Below the pieces are notes generated by a model that saw only the letters and a program-made list of their open reading frames with translations, was not told the origin of the DNA and searched no databases. Made by a program: the position numbers and the translations under genes. Below are positions 40,858-56,100 of a DNA stretch of 64,000 nucleotides, piece after piece (positions within the stretch are counted from its first letter, which is position 1; each line of letters starts with the position of its first letter). This DNA comes from Bugulina stolonifera (taxonomy: Eukaryota > Bryozoa > Gymnolaemata > Cheilostomatida > Bugulidae). The stretch lies in contig OW285187.1 of assembly GCA_935421135.1 (NCBI GenBank), positions 558,001 through 622,000 of the forward strand. The letters run 5' to 3'.

Positions 40858-41454
40858 CAAATGATAGACACATGCTATCAGCATGGCCTGACGTCATCAT
40901 ATTATGTGTAATACCATCATAATATGGTATTCCAAGTAGTACACTGAGTGGTAAACAATGATATGCCTCAGTGGTTGCTACATATGGATGATTTACACAT
41001 AAGAGCGTATGTCATAGAGTTATGAGTATATAACAAATATACATGTATGTGCAATCAGCTAACGTCAACCATTACAAATAGTAACAGTATAATGTAATAT
41101 ACAACATTGTTTATCATGTGTTGGCTGTTGATACATTTACTTGCAATGATTGTTATCTATTTATGTACTTTCAAATATACTGATAGTGATAAATAGTGAC
41201 TAATAGTACAGATCAAAGACACTATTTGTGATAACTAATAATAATGTATAGCAACACATACTGGTTGGTTGCAAAACCTGCTGCAAAGACTGCATATCCT
41301 TGTTGTTCTCTACAGCTGACAACATTTCCTAATAATTCTGCAATACAGGAAGTTAGCAGACAAACATTAGGAATGCATACAAATCTACTAATAAACAACA
41401 ATAACAAGATATCACTAGAGCTCCATACAGAAGTACGAGAGTTACTATTATATA
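40858..41454. other. Upstream flank of lipoxygenase
   Basis: AT-rich DNA with no recognisable coding region. Short open frames at 41222-41471 have no features. Confidence 0.6.
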
Positions 41455-42795
41455 TACACGTGTACATGTAATAGTAATACTATTATATCTATATGTACAT
41501 GTAATAGTAATACTATTATATCTATATGTACATGTAATAGTAGTACTATTATATCTATATGTACATGTAATAGTAATACTATTATATCTATATGTACATG
41601 TAATAGTAGTACTATTATATCTATATGTACATGTAATAGTAATACTATTATATCTATATGTACATGTAATAGTAGTACTATTATACCTACATGTACATGT
41701 AATAGTAGTACTATTATATCTATATGTACATGTAATAGTAGTACTATTATATCTATATGTACATGTAATAGTAGTACTATTATATCTATATGTACATGTA
41801 ATAGTAGTACTATTATATCTATATGTACATGTAATAGTAGTACTATTATATCTATATGTACATGTAATAGTAGTACTATTATATCTATATGTACATGTAG
41901 TAGTACTATTATATCTATATGTACATGTAATAGTAGTACTATTATACCTACATGTACATGTAATAGTAGTACTATTATATCTATATGTACATGTAATAGT
42001 AGTACTATTATATCTATATGTACATGTAATAGTAGTACTATTATATCTATATGTACATGTAATAGTAGTACTATTATATCTATATGTACATGTAGTAGTA
42101 GTACTATTATATCTATATGTACATGTAATAGTAGTACTATTATACCTATATGTACATGTAATAGTAGTACTATTATATCTATATGTACATGTAATAGTAG
42201 TACTATTATATCTATATGTACATGTAATAGTAGTACTATTATATCTATATGTACATGTAATAGTAGTACTATTATATCTATATGTACATGTAGTAGTAGT
42301 ACTATTATATCTATATGTACATGTAATAGTAATACTATTATATCTATATGTACATGTAATAGTAGTACTATTATATCTATATGTACATGTAGTAGTAGTA
42401 CTATTATATCTATATGTACATGTAATAGTAGTACTATTATACCTATATGTACATGTAATAGTAGTACTATTATATCTATATGTACATGTAATAGTAGTAC
42501 TATTATATCTATATGTACATGTAATAGTAGTACTATTATATCTATATGTACATGTAATAGTAGTACTATTATATCTATATGTACATGTAATAGTAGTACT
42601 ATTATATCTATATGTACATGTAATAGTAGTACTATTATATCTATATGTACATGTAGTAGTAGTACTATTATATCTATATGTACATGTAATAGTAGTACTA
42701 TTATATCTATATGTACATGTAGTAGTAGTACTATTATATCTATATGTACATGTAATAGTAGTACTATTATATCTATATGTACATGTAATAGTATT
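41455..42795. repeat. 33-bp minisatellite (about 40 copies)
   Basis: Unit tagtagtactattatatcta plus tatgtacatgtaa; a few units lack three bases or carry cctaca. Intergenic; no splice-site relation is visible. Confidence 0.95.
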
Positions 42796-45394
42796 ACCGA
42801 CTCAACACATGACTGCTTCCATTACAGAAATATTTCAGGGGTTTGATCTTAATATCAGAGATGAGATCGGGAGTCGTGTTTCACCTGGTTAGGTTTTGGC
42901 ACACAATGGGTTGCCTGCATGTTACAGTGTATACACATACTAATAGTAGTATCTGATACGATTCTGATATAATATATAATGTAAGTATGCACTTGATACG
43001 GCCCAAGTTACAGCATATCCGGTACAGCCGGCAGCCATTAGTCAGTTCCAACACTAAGGCATATTCGGCCCACAAGATCACCCTCCTACAAATGGAATTG
43101 AAAATATTTTAATCAATCAACAATAGTTGGGCTGCATTTGTCAAACAGAGGCGGGGGAGGCAACTAGAGTTGTTTGTAGCAAGTGACATCATCCTTGTAA
43201 ACAGCACAACACAACATAACACAACACAACATACAATGTAACATAATATAACATAATATAATATAATATAATATAACGATATATAGTATAACATGACATA
43301 GTTTGATATCTACTGGGAAAATGGTGATTTCACAGCAGATTCTGCGGTTAATCAGGGATTTGTAGGCTTAATTTTACCAAACACTCTTTTCCAACATTGT
43401 CAATTTCAAATAAGTCAGTCAGTGCAAATTTCTCCCAGGGTCTCTGAGACAAGAAATTGTTATAACAAGACGAATTAGAGGGTTGTGGTTGGGTGACAAC
43501 AAGATGGAGCTAAACACACTTTTCCTGTACAGTATCTAGACATTATCTGGGCCTAGAGTAATTGTTATTAGCTCTACTGGTTTCAGAGCATCTGCAAGCA
43601 CTTGCCTATTCTTGTGCAATCAGCCAGCCAGTCAGTCATGTGACACTATAATATTAACTAAATATATCACCTGATAATCTAATACAAGCCGGGTAGATGT
43701 AATAGTGCGTGCAGTTTTTTGTGGTTAGATGTCATTAAGTTATTTGTAGGATAGGCTGGCGTGAGACAGTGTTGTCAGTTTATGAATGCTTGTATTCGGT
43801 CTGTGCCAATGCCATTCACAGTGTGTCTATTGTGTGCTCTGTGCATGTCCAATATAGTATGCTCAATTTTCTACACTAGTTGGCTAGATGGCTACGCTAC
43901 TGTCTGCTATATAAGTAACATAACTACATATTATAGTATTATTTAGTATTATAATATGGTATACATATATTGTATATTGCATATTGACCCTGATCTCCAA
44001 ATGCTAAATAAGTTGCGAAGCCTCCAGTTGCCAACAGTCAAGTTTGTGAAGCAGCTCCCTGCAATATTGTACATATACTACATAATATTATACACGCTCA
44101 GTTACCACAGGTCTACAAGTATATGACATATGGATTACTTCCTATGGTTGTACGTGCAGCACAGTATACATTATGTAACATGGTTGTACGTGAAGCACAG
44201 TATACATCATGTAACATGATGGTTAGTTCCATAAGAACAACTTAAACACAGGAATGGAGAACTGCTAGTTCCAAAAACCTATGACAAAATAGTCATGTTT
44301 GTGTTCTGCTGCAGAATTAAGTGAGAGAATTGAGTAGATGGAGTAGACATATAACATACCAGTGCATTACCTACCATGCAGCATCGTTGTCAGCAGTAGC
44401 AGCAGATTTTTTTGCTCTCGTTTCTTGGCAAGTATGGACCAGGCCTTCTAGGAGTTAGTGTGCAGTTCGTTAATCCCCTAATCCCAGTAGATGGACTGTA
44501 TATTACATAAATTATGGATAATAAACATCTTATACAGGCTGTGACCTATATATGACCTATATATGACCTATATACGACCTATATATAAGTAAACACTGAT
44601 TATTCACTACTAAAGCTGCTATAGCATAGTTGATGTAAGTGGTGGGACCTTGCGTGTACAATACATTCATATACACAACACAGGCCCATATTACACCTTT
44701 CGTGCAATCTCAAAAGTAGCAAGTGTTTGGTAAGAAGTCTAGCTTAGCCTGAGATCTGTGAGGACCACCCGGAGCCAGTCCTGTCAGTGGCACCCTCTCT
44801 GTAGAGAGGGACAACACCCACCCCACCAAAGTCCTAACCAGCCAGCAGAACTTACAAACTGAAGTCACAGACCTCTGTAATACGCACACACATACCGCAG
44901 ACCTCTGTAACACGTACACACATACAGCGGGTACCAGTAACTATTACACCACAGTATGTATGTCAGCTGACATCAGTAGTTTACCAGTATAATACTGTAG
45001 ATGCATGAAGCGCATACAGTTGTACAGGTGTTTGTCCATGAGAGAATGATTGGAATCTGGTATTAGAGAGAACAAGACATCCTACTTAGTTTAGCTGGTT
45101 CTATTCCACAGAAGATCTCCTGCTAACAAGCAGTTATCCACACAGAGTATAACATAATTCCATAAACATCCATAAACATAAACCAGTCTAGCTTATGATT
45201 AATGGTAGCAAAATAATTCCCCAAAACCACAGAGTTGGTAAACACTCTCCTGGTTACCCTCAGATCTGCTAAGTGCATAGCCTTAGCTCCTTGCTTGCGG
45301 TTGGGTTAAGGGCTGGCAATCAATAAATTGTAGAGAGGACAACTTCTCCTGCTCACAGTTTTGGTGAAGTGTTTAGAAAACAGCTGATGGTATA
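42796..45394. other. Intergenic DNA without recognisable genes
   Basis: AT-rich sequence with (ACAAC)n/(ATAAT)n-like tracts at 43200-43290 and a small hairpin (CCCTCTC, loop TGTA, GAGAGGG) near 44802. No supportable gene or RNA. Confidence 0.6.
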
Positions 45395-48120
45395 TTGTTA
45401 CAATGTTTACTACATGTACATGTATATTGTTGTTACAATGTTTACTACATGTACATGTATATTGTTGTTACAATGTTTACTATATGTACATGTATATTAT
45501 TGTTACAATGTTTACTACATGTACATGTATATTGCTGTTACAATGTTTACTATATGTACATGTATATTGTTGTTACAATGTTTACTATATGTACATGTAT
45601 ATTATTGTTACAATGTTTACTATATGTACATGCATATTGTTGTTACAATGTTTACTATATGTACATGTATATTATTGTTACAATGTTTACTATATGTACA
45701 TGTATATTATTGTTACAATGTTTACTACATGTACATGTATATTGTTGTTACAATGTTTACTATATGTACATGTACATGTATATTATTGTTACAATGTTTA
45801 CTATATGTACATGTATATTGTTGTTACAATGTTTACTATATGTACATGCATATTGTCGTTACAATGTTTACTATATGTACATGCATATTGTTGTTACAAT
45901 GTTTACTACATGTACATGTATATTATTGTTACAATGTTTACTATATGTACATGTATATTGTCGTTACAATGTTTACTATATGTACATGCATATTGTTGTT
46001 ACAATGTTTACTATATGTACATGTACATTGTTGTTATACTGTTTACTACATGTACATGCATATTGTCGTTACAATGTTTACTATATGTACATGTATATTA
46101 TTGTTACAATGTTTACTATATGTACATGTATATTATTGTTACAATGTTTACGACATGTACATGTATATTATTGTTACAATGTTTACTACATGTACATGTA
46201 TATTATTGTTACAATGTTTACTACATGTACATGTATATTGTTGTTACAATGTTTACTATATGTACATGTATATTGTTGTTACAATGTTTACGACATGTAC
46301 ATGTATATTATTGTTACAATGTTTACTACATGTACATGTATATTATTGTTACAATGTTTACTACATGTACATGTATATTATTGTTACAATGTTTACTACA
46401 TGTACATGTATATTGTTGTTACAATGTTTACTATATGTACATGTATATTATTGTTACAATGTTTACTATATGTACATGCATATTGTTGTTACAATGTTTA
46501 CTATATGTACATGTATATTGTTGTTACAATGTTTACTATATGTACATGTATATTATTGTTACAATGTTTACTATATGTACATGTATATTGTTGTTACAAT
46601 GTTTACTATATGTACATGTATATTGTTGTTACAATGTTTACTACATGTACATGTATATTATTGTTACAATGTTTACTATATGTACATGCATATTGTTGTT
46701 ACAATGTTTACTACATGTACATGTATATTATTGTTACAATGTTTACTATATGTACATGCATGTTGTTGTTACAATGTTTACTATATGTACATGTATATTA
46801 TTGTTACAATGTTTACTATATGTACATGTATATTATTGTTACAATGTTTACTATATGTACATGCATATTGTTGTTACAATGTTTACTACATGTACATGTA
46901 TATTATTGTTACAATGTTTACTATACGTACATGTACATGTATATTATTGTTACAATGTTTACTACATGTACATGTATATTATTGTTACAATGTTTACTAT
47001 ATGTACATGTATATTGTTGTTACAATGTTTACTATATGTACATGTATATTATTGTTACAATGTTTACTATATGTACATGTATATTGTTGTTACAATGTTT
47101 ACTACATGTACATGTATATTATTGTTACAATGTTTACTATATGTACATGCATATTGTTGTTACAATGTTTACTACATGTACATGTATATTATTGTTACAA
47201 TGTTTACTATATGTACATGCATATTGTTGTTACAATGTTTACTATATGTACATGTATATTATTGTTACAATGTTTACTATATGTACATGTATATTGTTGT
47301 TACAATGTTTACTACATGTACATGTATATTATTGTTACAATGTTTACTATATGTACATGTATATTATTGTTACAATGTTTACTACATGTACATGTATATT
47401 ATTGTTACAATGTTTACTATATGTACATGCATATTGTTGTTACAATGTTTACTACATGTACATGTATATTATTGTTACAATGTTTACTATACGTACATGT
47501 ACATGTATATTATTGTTACAATGTTTACTACATGTACATGTATATTATTGTTACAATGTTTACTATATGTACATGCATATTGTTGTTACAATGTTTACTA
47601 CATGTACATGTATATTATTGTTACAATGTTTACTATATGTACATGCATATTGTTGTTACAATGTTTACTATATGTACATGTATATTATTGTTACAATGTT
47701 TACTATATGTACATGTATATTGTTGTTACAATGTTTACTACATGTACATGTATATTATTGTTACAATGTTTACTATATGTACATGTATATTATTGTTACA
47801 ATGTTTACTATATGTACATGCATATTGTTGTTACAATGTTTACTACATGTACATGTATATTATTGTTACAATGTTTACTATACGTACATGTACATGTATA
47901 TTATTGTTACAATGTTTACTATATGTACATGCATATTGTTGTTACAATGTTTACTATATGTACATGTATATTGTTGTTACAATGTTTACTATATGTACAT
48001 GTACATGTATATTATTGTTACAATGTTTACTATATGTACATGTATATTGTTGTTACAATGTTTACTACATGTACATGTATATTGTTGTTACAATGTTTAC
48101 TACATGTACATGTATATTGT
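45395..48120. repeat. 35-bp minisatellite (about 78 copies), largest array in the window
   Basis: Unit tgttacaatgtttactatat plus gtacatgtatattat, with alternating g/a and cat/tat variants and rare units extended by six bases (gtacat). All three plus frames are open for over 900 codons only because the unit lacks stops in any frame; this is not coding. Confidence 0.97.
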
Positions 48121-50154
48121 AATGTTTTGGGCAGAGCCTAGGACTGGCCGGCTAGACTTGCACCCTACTTATATAGAGAGTGAACAGTAGTTAATGCTTA
48201 GAATAAATCTTGAGAGAGAGAGTATGTTCTATCTTAGTATTGTTCGGGCTTCAAGGTCCAATGGGACTAACTTAGCTATGAAAGAAGACTTCTGTATAAA
48301 TGTGTCTTTATTGGAGTCCAAGCATCAACCGATTCACAATGAAAAAGAACACACTTTATCAGGGCCGTAGCGCCCTAAGAAATGTTGGTGGGGACAAAAT
48401 ATCCAGGGGTCCGGGCCGCCGCCCCCCCCCCCCCCCCCCCGAGAGTGTTTTTCAGAAAAATAGAGCAAATTTGAAGCAGTTCAGGTTTATGAAATATACC
48501 TGTGTAATAACATTAAATATAATCCAGCCTCATACATATATATGCATGTACATGTATACATTGTATCTGTTCACAATTATGACTGAACATAAATCATTCA
48601 ACTCTAACGACATTTACAAATACTTTACTCCTTTACAATGATGAAAAACATGCAATGAAATAAAGTAGAGCTAACGAATCTACAAAAAGCAGCTGAAAGC
48701 ATGTGTTTCTTTCCTACCATAGAGATATTTCTTATTTCTCCCTATAAGATTGAATGCCTAAGTAAATATATTGACAACAATGTAGGGCAGACAGATAGCC
48801 GAATCCAAAAAAGTTTGTTCAATTGAAAACTAATATAATATTGTTTAGATTTTCAGGGTTTATATTTTTTAACACACCCAGTACATGGACTGTGTATACT
48901 TCTTATACTGTATACCGGAATAGTCTTAAAATTTAGAGTTATCTCCCATGACAGTTATTCTATATATAAAATGTTACATAATTGCAGTTAATTGCGGTAG
49001 TATTTAGAATTTCCTGATATAAAAATGTTTAGCACACTTATTATCACCATATCCTTACATATTTTGTAAACCCCGCAAATAGGAAAGTGGAAGAAACTTT
49101 AAACACTTATCTGACCATCATATTAAATTGACTACATTTCGACTTTGCAATGCCAATAGTTGAGACAGCCGGGCTGCACGGCCGTATAGGGCGCAACAGC
49201 CCTGCACTTTATATACTATTGCGTTTCCGGCAAAAGGAACGATTGAGTCCAGAAATTGTGTAACAAGATGGTGGAAAAAGGTACGAGGTCCGAACTCTTT
49301 AAGGTCAGCCATATACAAAAAATAGAAAATGATGTAGATATTATAATAAATTGATTGCAACTAATTAGAGGGATCTCGGCCTTATAAAACCCGTACAAAA
49401 GGTAGGTTGTACATGAAGTATTGAGTCAGTTACAACTGAAGTCAAGGAATTGCACAATATAAGTGAATTATACATGGGTATAAGCATATGTAGGTACACA
49501 CAACAGCGTAGATTGTACGAGTAATTATACGAGTATGAGTTGAGGAAGACAACTACCAGGCACTAATGTCAGACCTGTGGAGGCTGAGGCTATATTGTAA
49601 ACACATAGAAATGTCCTGCCTCACCTCAATATATGACTCTTGTCGGATGTGTTACTGTACATGTAGATCTACAGTTCATAGCAGGCCTATAAGACTCGAG
49701 AAGTACTAGTGACCTAATAACCCAAACCCAGTGACCTTGGTTAGACTGAACATTGGGCCCCCAATCTAGCATAAACAATTGCCTGCTGTTGACACTTTCA
49801 GAATTAATTATGATCAATGCAAACACGTGTACAGGGATAGTAGGGAGAGGCCAACTGATGTCTCCATCCTATGATTGAAGCAAAAATAATACCCCAAAAT
49901 AAATTGAAAATCTTGCATAAAATAGCATCACCTAAAAATAACTTTCTAGGGAATATTATTATTATGATATGTACATGTAATTTCTTTAACTTCAGCCTAA
50001 CAACACAGAGGTATTGTATCTCTAGACTTTCCAGGGAGAGCATCTCTGTAGACTGCAACCACAGATTTCTTGCTGTGGAAGGCAGTGGGGTGGGTCACTT
50101 AACTCATCATAATTCCACATCATTCTTGTTGGAAACACAGCTATCCATCTAAGT
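48121..50154. other. Intergenic DNA with transposon-like remnants
   Basis: A TATATAG...AATAAA stretch lies at 48170-48215. A poly-C run lies at 48421-48440 beside cagggccgtagcgccc (48360), which resembles a hAT end, but no partner terminus was found. A promoter-like core at 49207-49231 is similar, inverted, to 50629-50653. No gene supported. Confidence 0.5.
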
Positions 50155-51327
50155 CAGGGGTTCTCAACCTTTTTTGCCTAAGTACCCTTGAGCAGTCATG
50201 TAGCATACAACTACCCAGTTGTCAAACTGTGTTTAATCAAGGATATCTTTAGTTTAATTCGATTAATATTATGATGAGGAGAACATGACTATATAAATGG
50301 CTGACCCACATGTTCAGTAACCATTGACTTGTTCACATACTGTCACCCTAATTCCATGTCATGTGCTCTATTATTACTATACTTATACTGTGCACTTGCT
50401 CTTAATGATTCTAACTGTTCAACTACTTCTTATTTAACCTACTTTTATGCTTGGTTATATAGGACTAGGGTCCCTAACAATAGTTACAATCCATTTATTA
50501 TACTAAGTACATTATTATATGCATTTTTTGGCTATGACGACCCAAGAGGTTGGCCCTCATACTTTTTTCCTCCATGTTGTTATGCAATACCTATGCCGAT
50601 GCTATCTCGTACTTAGCCGGAACTTTTACCGGAAACGCAACTACTATATAAAGCGAATACTTTTCATGTATTAGTTAGTTGTTGCCTGGACTTCAATAAA
50701 GACACATATCTTATACAGATCTACAGAGTCTTCCTACTAAGCTAAGCTAGTTCCAGCTCTAGATCCTTAGACGCCCGAACTTACTAAGCACGGGTATACT
50801 CTTATACACAATAGGCAATAACTCAGTACGACTTATGGGTTCGTACCTACAGCTCACAGCAATAATTACAAGTCATCAAACATACTGCTTCAGTTTTTAT
50901 GTAATGAGGAAGGCCTAGCACCACTCATAGGTCTTTCCCACACTTGTATCTTGTATGCGTATACACAGTTACACTAGCACAAACATTACAATATTGCATG
51001 TGTGCATTATCAAAATGGGTCACTTAAACAGGTCAATAAACGCAGTATGGTATGAAAATTTCATTTACTGATTATGCAATATGCAATATAACTTTCATAG
51101 ACTTTAGTGTTTTAGGACTTTCACACTGGTTTAGCTCAAACTGATTTGGATCAGTGAACCATTTGATGTTCGTTCAGTAATACATGTAGATAATGATAGT
51201 TCATAATTGATAGTCTGTAACTGAAAATCACTGTCCAAAATGTATTAAGTTGATAACTTATATTGTACACCCTAGATTTCTGAAATGTATCCCTAGGGGT
51301 ACATGTACTCCAGGTTGGGAACCCATG
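50155..51327. mobile_element. hAT-like non-autonomous DNA transposon, 1.17 kb
   Basis: The left end CAGGGGTTCTCAACCTTTTT and the right end GGTTGGGAACCCATG are imperfect inverted repeats. An 8-bp duplication flanks it (atctaagt at 50147-50154, atcaaagt at 51328-51335, one mismatch). No transposase frame is present. Inside, 50629-50700 has a TATATAAAG box followed by CAATAAAG, possibly an older nested solo LTR. Confidence 0.78.
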
Positions 51328-51335
51328 ATCAAAGT

Positions 51336-52254
51336 GAAAGTTTGCAAGTGTTTTTACCCTGGTCATGGGCCACCATATCTGTTATTCAGCTATAGTCAAA
51401 GTGATAGACCTATAACATGTACACTGATGGATGTGTCCTGGCCTGGGTCCCCAGCGTACTGCATGAATGTGCTTAGGATCCAGTCTAGAATTTACACAAT
51501 ATGACAAACTGCGTACAGATCTCAGGCTATAGAATGTATTCACAATTGTACTTATATAAAAGATAGTGTAATATAACACTGTGAAAAGTACACCCATGCT
51601 AATTTAACATATCCACGCATCTTTACATTCCAAACTTTTTAAAATTAACACAAAACACATGCAGTTGCTGGGTGACTGCTGTTTTCAGTTTTGCAACAAC
51701 TAGAATTGGGTCAAAGCCTGAGGCCAGTGATCGATATTTATAGACAACTAGACATGCTAAGCTGATTTTGAGATACATTCAGGTACACTGCTGTTGAAGG
51801 TGAATTTTCCAGTTGTACTTTTATTACTTTACTGCAGTTGTGATTTTAAAACAGTAACACAACAATTATTGTGGAGAGATATAGCATTTAGACTTAGAGT
51901 TGTTTTATTATAGGCCACATACTGTAGAGCCAAGTAGTTCATCAGTACAAACTAATGTCTCACTGAAACGTATTCATTGAATGTTCAACAATTATATACA
52001 TGTACATTGTACATATAAAAGAGTTTAATGAGGGATGAGCTATGCATATTATTGTTTATGCTTTCAGATTTAGAAATTGTCAGTGAGTTACTAACTAGCT
52101 GGCTCTTGGTGTACACTGCAGAGTGTCAGTCAGATACTGTATATTATATTATGTGTGTAACTACCTTAATATCTGTATACCAACTACTAACCCAAACAAG
52201 TAACAAAAGACTGAAATAGCAGAGACCAGAAGCCAGCGCAATGTAATACAAGTT
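51336..52254. other. Intergenic DNA without recognisable genes
   Basis: AT-rich sequence; a short frame at 52028-52219 has no recognisable feature. Confidence 0.6.
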
Positions 52255-52261
52255 GGGTGTC

Positions 52262-52855
52262 GTCCCACCTATACACACTGTATACAGTACCACCTATACA
52301 CACTGTATACAGTCCCACCTATACACACTGTATACAGTACCACCTATACACACTGTATACAGTACCACCTATACACACTGTATACAGTACCACCTATACA
52401 CACTGTATACAGTACCACCTATACACACTGTATACAGTACCACCTATACACACTGTATACAGTACCACCTATACACACTGTATACAGTACCACCTATACA
52501 CACTGCAGACAGTACCACCTATACACACTGCAGACAGTACCACCTATACACACTGTATACAGTACCACCTATACACACTGTATACAGTACCACCTATACA
52601 CACTGTATACAGTACCACCTATACACACTGCAGACAGTACCACCTATACACACTGCAGACAGTACCACCTATACACACTGTATACAGTACCACCTATACA
52701 CACTGTATACAGTACCACCTATACACACTGTATACAGTACCACCTATACACACTGTATACAGTACCACCTATACACACTGTATACAGTACCACCTATACA
52801 CACTGTATACAGTACCACCTATACACACTGTATACAGTCCCACCTATACAATACT
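52262..52855. repeat. 25-bp minisatellite (about 24 copies)
   Basis: Unit ccacctatacacactgtata plus cagta; five units carry gca in place of tat. Located 3' of the peroxidase gene. The open frames are artefacts. Confidence 0.95.
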
Positions 52856-53134
52856 ATGTACTGAGTGTCCTATGGAAGTATTGGAGTTGTGCTCCCTTAG
52901 GTGAAGTCCTTATGACAAGAGAAGACAACCAAACCCAGAGAGATAGGAAAGGTAAGGTATAAGATTGTGATATTATCATTGCAGCTTCTATATCCGTGTA
53001 GAGGTAGACCATACAGGCTGTTATACACTTTATACTGAGACACAGAGATGGTCTTATAATATCATATTACATGCACATGTATATGACTTCAAGCACATAG
53101 TATAATCACACTTGTGAATACATGCACATAGTAC

Positions 53135-56100
53135 TTAGTAAAACAGGTCAATGTCAATATCTAGAACGTGTGTGCACTTGACTCTCTCACTCTGTAGACT
53201 AAATACCTCCAGAGGAATTGTCTCCACATCGTGGTTGTTACATATCACCTGCCAATAATTTGTACATGCATATAAGCTGAGTGCTAAGTTACTAAGTAAA
53301 TAGACATCATTGCATATATACAGGTACACATGATACAGGTAGAGCATATCAGAGTTGGGTCCAAGTCGACTTGCAAGTCAACAAGTCAAGTCATTTCTAC
53401 AATTTTGGAGGCAAGTCAAGTCGAAGTCTAGTCAGTGCTGCCTCAAGTCAAGTCAAGTCAAGTAACTTCGAAAATTTTGAAGGCAAGTCAAGTCGAAGTC
53501 AAGTCAGTGATGCCTCAAGTCAAGTCAAGTCAAGTCAGCTGTCATGCAAGTCACAAGTCAAGTCAAGTCAAAGTCAAGTCAAGTCGAAATGCAAGTCAAG
53601 TGGAAGACAACTTCAAAAAATTTGACATTTACCAAAACATCATATTTTACGTTTAGTAGGCATTCCAATCCATGAAAAACCTATGCCAAGGTGTGGCAGG
53701 GCATGTACATGTATGTTATGCAATCATGGTAAAAACTAGTCTATATAAGTAGTATTATTGGCACTACAGTTGAGACTGGTCATATAGTATTATATACTGT
53801 ATATTGTAATGGTGATGCAGTGTTACATAGAATGAGAATGTAAACAGCACATGGTACAGCACAGAGTCTCCTCTGGCCAGTCCTGCAATTTAACTCTAGT
53901 AATTATTACACTGTGCATTGTATTCACTACTTACACCACACCTATGCTACACTTAGGCTACACTACTTGCACCGTGTGTACTTGTGACTATACATTGTCG
54001 TTGTGTAGTCTCACGTACACACAGCCTAGATGTTGCCTGAATTGTGTATCCTCATAGCTAACCTTGATATACTCTGAGTGCTGCTAGTAGCACTGACCTA
54101 GTACAAATGATAAATAGGTAGACAATTGAGACCTTTTTTCCATGTTGGCTAAACACTGTACAAAATTTTTATTTGCCAGATTGACTTGGCAGAACCCAAG
54201 TCAAAATCACAAGTCATTCATGTGTCCAAGTCAAGTCAAGTCACATTGATGTGCAAGTCAAAGTCAAGTCAAAATTACAAGTCATTCATGTGTCCAAGTC
54301 AAGTCAAGTCAAGTCACATTGATGCGCAAGTCAAAGTCAAGTCAAGTCAGCGGGTTGGCAAGTCCAAGTCAAGTCGACTTGTGACTTGACTTGGCAAGTC
54401 AAGTCAAATCTATGACTTGGACCCAGCTCTGGAGCATATATAACATACTCTAGTATATAATATGATATACTTACAGATGCCAAAGTATAGTTAGTAAGTT
54501 GATATATCTGCTCTGCAGTGAAAGGACTGGGGTAAGTGTCGGTATTCTCAAACCAGAATCTATCAGAAGTCTTAATCACACTGAACTGTTCTGCGATGAT
54601 ACAAGTGAAGACAGGCCCAACTAGTGACCCAGGGATATTTCTACAGTAAACATATTATATTGTAGTATACATATCTTACATAAGGGTGTTATAATACAAT
54701 AGATTATTAAATGCAGTGTTGAGAATTTAGAATTGTCAACTCTTGACGATCGATGGGAAGAGCTACTCTAAACACATGCTAATTCATGATGAACACAAGT
54801 GTGCGAGACACAACTTGTGCAGCTAAAAGTAGCACGTGCTTGTAGTTGAGGCTGTTGTTGCTGCTCCGAGCAGCTGTCATCACTGTGTACTGAGGGACTG
54901 TACCTCTCTACACACAATCCCGTGTACCTCAGAGTACACAGTCTACACACAAGCCCGTGTACCTCAGAGTACACAGTCTACACACAATCTCGTGTACCTC
55001 AGAGTACACAGTCTACACACAAGACCGTGTACCTCAGAGTACACAGTCTTGTAGAAATATAAAGTGTATTTGGAGTGTCCGACTCACCTCTCAGTCATAC
55101 CACCAATGAACAGGTCAATGTCCTCTACATGGTCATACACAGCAGCCAATGATCTCTTCACATGCTCCGTGTGGTCTGCTAGATCATCAAATGTCTTTGC
55201 TACCGACAGTCCACAATGATGTCTATAGGAGTTATAACCAGGCAGTCCTAGATAACACACAGCGATAGCACAACATTATACTCTCATGGCTTCAATATAC
55301 TGTTATATAACTGTTAGTGTACTAGCTAGTTACTCTAATATACTGTCATATAACTGTCAGTGTACTAGCTAGTTACTCTAATACATACTGTTATATAACT
55401 GTCAGTGTACTAGCTAGTTACTCTAATATACTGTTATATAACTGTTAGTGTACTAGCTAGTTACTCTAATACATACTGTTATATAACTGTCAGTGTACTA
55501 GCTAGTTACTCTAATACATACCGTTATATAACTGTCAGTGTACTAGTATACTGTAGGGCCTACAGTGTAGGCATCAGGACATACCATGGTCTCTCCCTCT
55601 CTGTATGTTTATAGCTGGTAGATCCACCCCTAGCCCATTCTTCATGGAATGTTTAAACAACTCATCTGTTGTAACTATAACATTACACAGCATATTATAT
55701 ACTATAACATTACACAGCATATTATATAGGTAAGTTTTCTCACTTGTACCCAATAGCAAGCAACAAGTAGTCAACCACATGGAATGAAGACTGTATACTC
55801 ATGAGTACTAACATAGCCTAAAGACCTGGGCATGACTCATACAGTCTTAGAACCTAGGTACGATTAATATAGCCTTAGGTACCACGTACCTTTAGTAAAC
55901 TTAGAATCAACGGAGTCTGAGGCTGTAGAGATCAGGCCCCTGATGACATCATCAGGGCTGGTCTGGTAGAAGGCATATGGCTGGTGGAAGAGTTGGGTGT
56001 AAGGCATAAACCCAGGAGATGAGGCTTTGTAGCTCTTATCTACTGGCAGCATGCCAGAGGGTATCTACAACAGAAGAATAGGGACAGTTCTAGACTGTGC

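Noticed and set aside
39655..42795. CRISPR array because of regular short repeats
   Set aside because: Units are contiguous tandem repeats with no unique spacers, and the genome is eukaryotic.
45369..48190. Three overlapping open frames of over 900 codons
   Set aside because: They lie entirely in a 35-bp tandem array whose unit has no stop in any frame; composition is repetitive and there is no start context or splice logic.
48359..48480. hAT element end (cagggccgtagcgccc) next to a poly-C run
   Set aside because: No matching inverted terminus or 8-bp duplication could be found, so it is left as a possible remnant only.
49200..50660. Solo LTRs suggested by a shared promoter-like core in inverted orientation
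   Set aside because: Only about 25 bp are similar and neither copy has definable LTR ends or target duplications.
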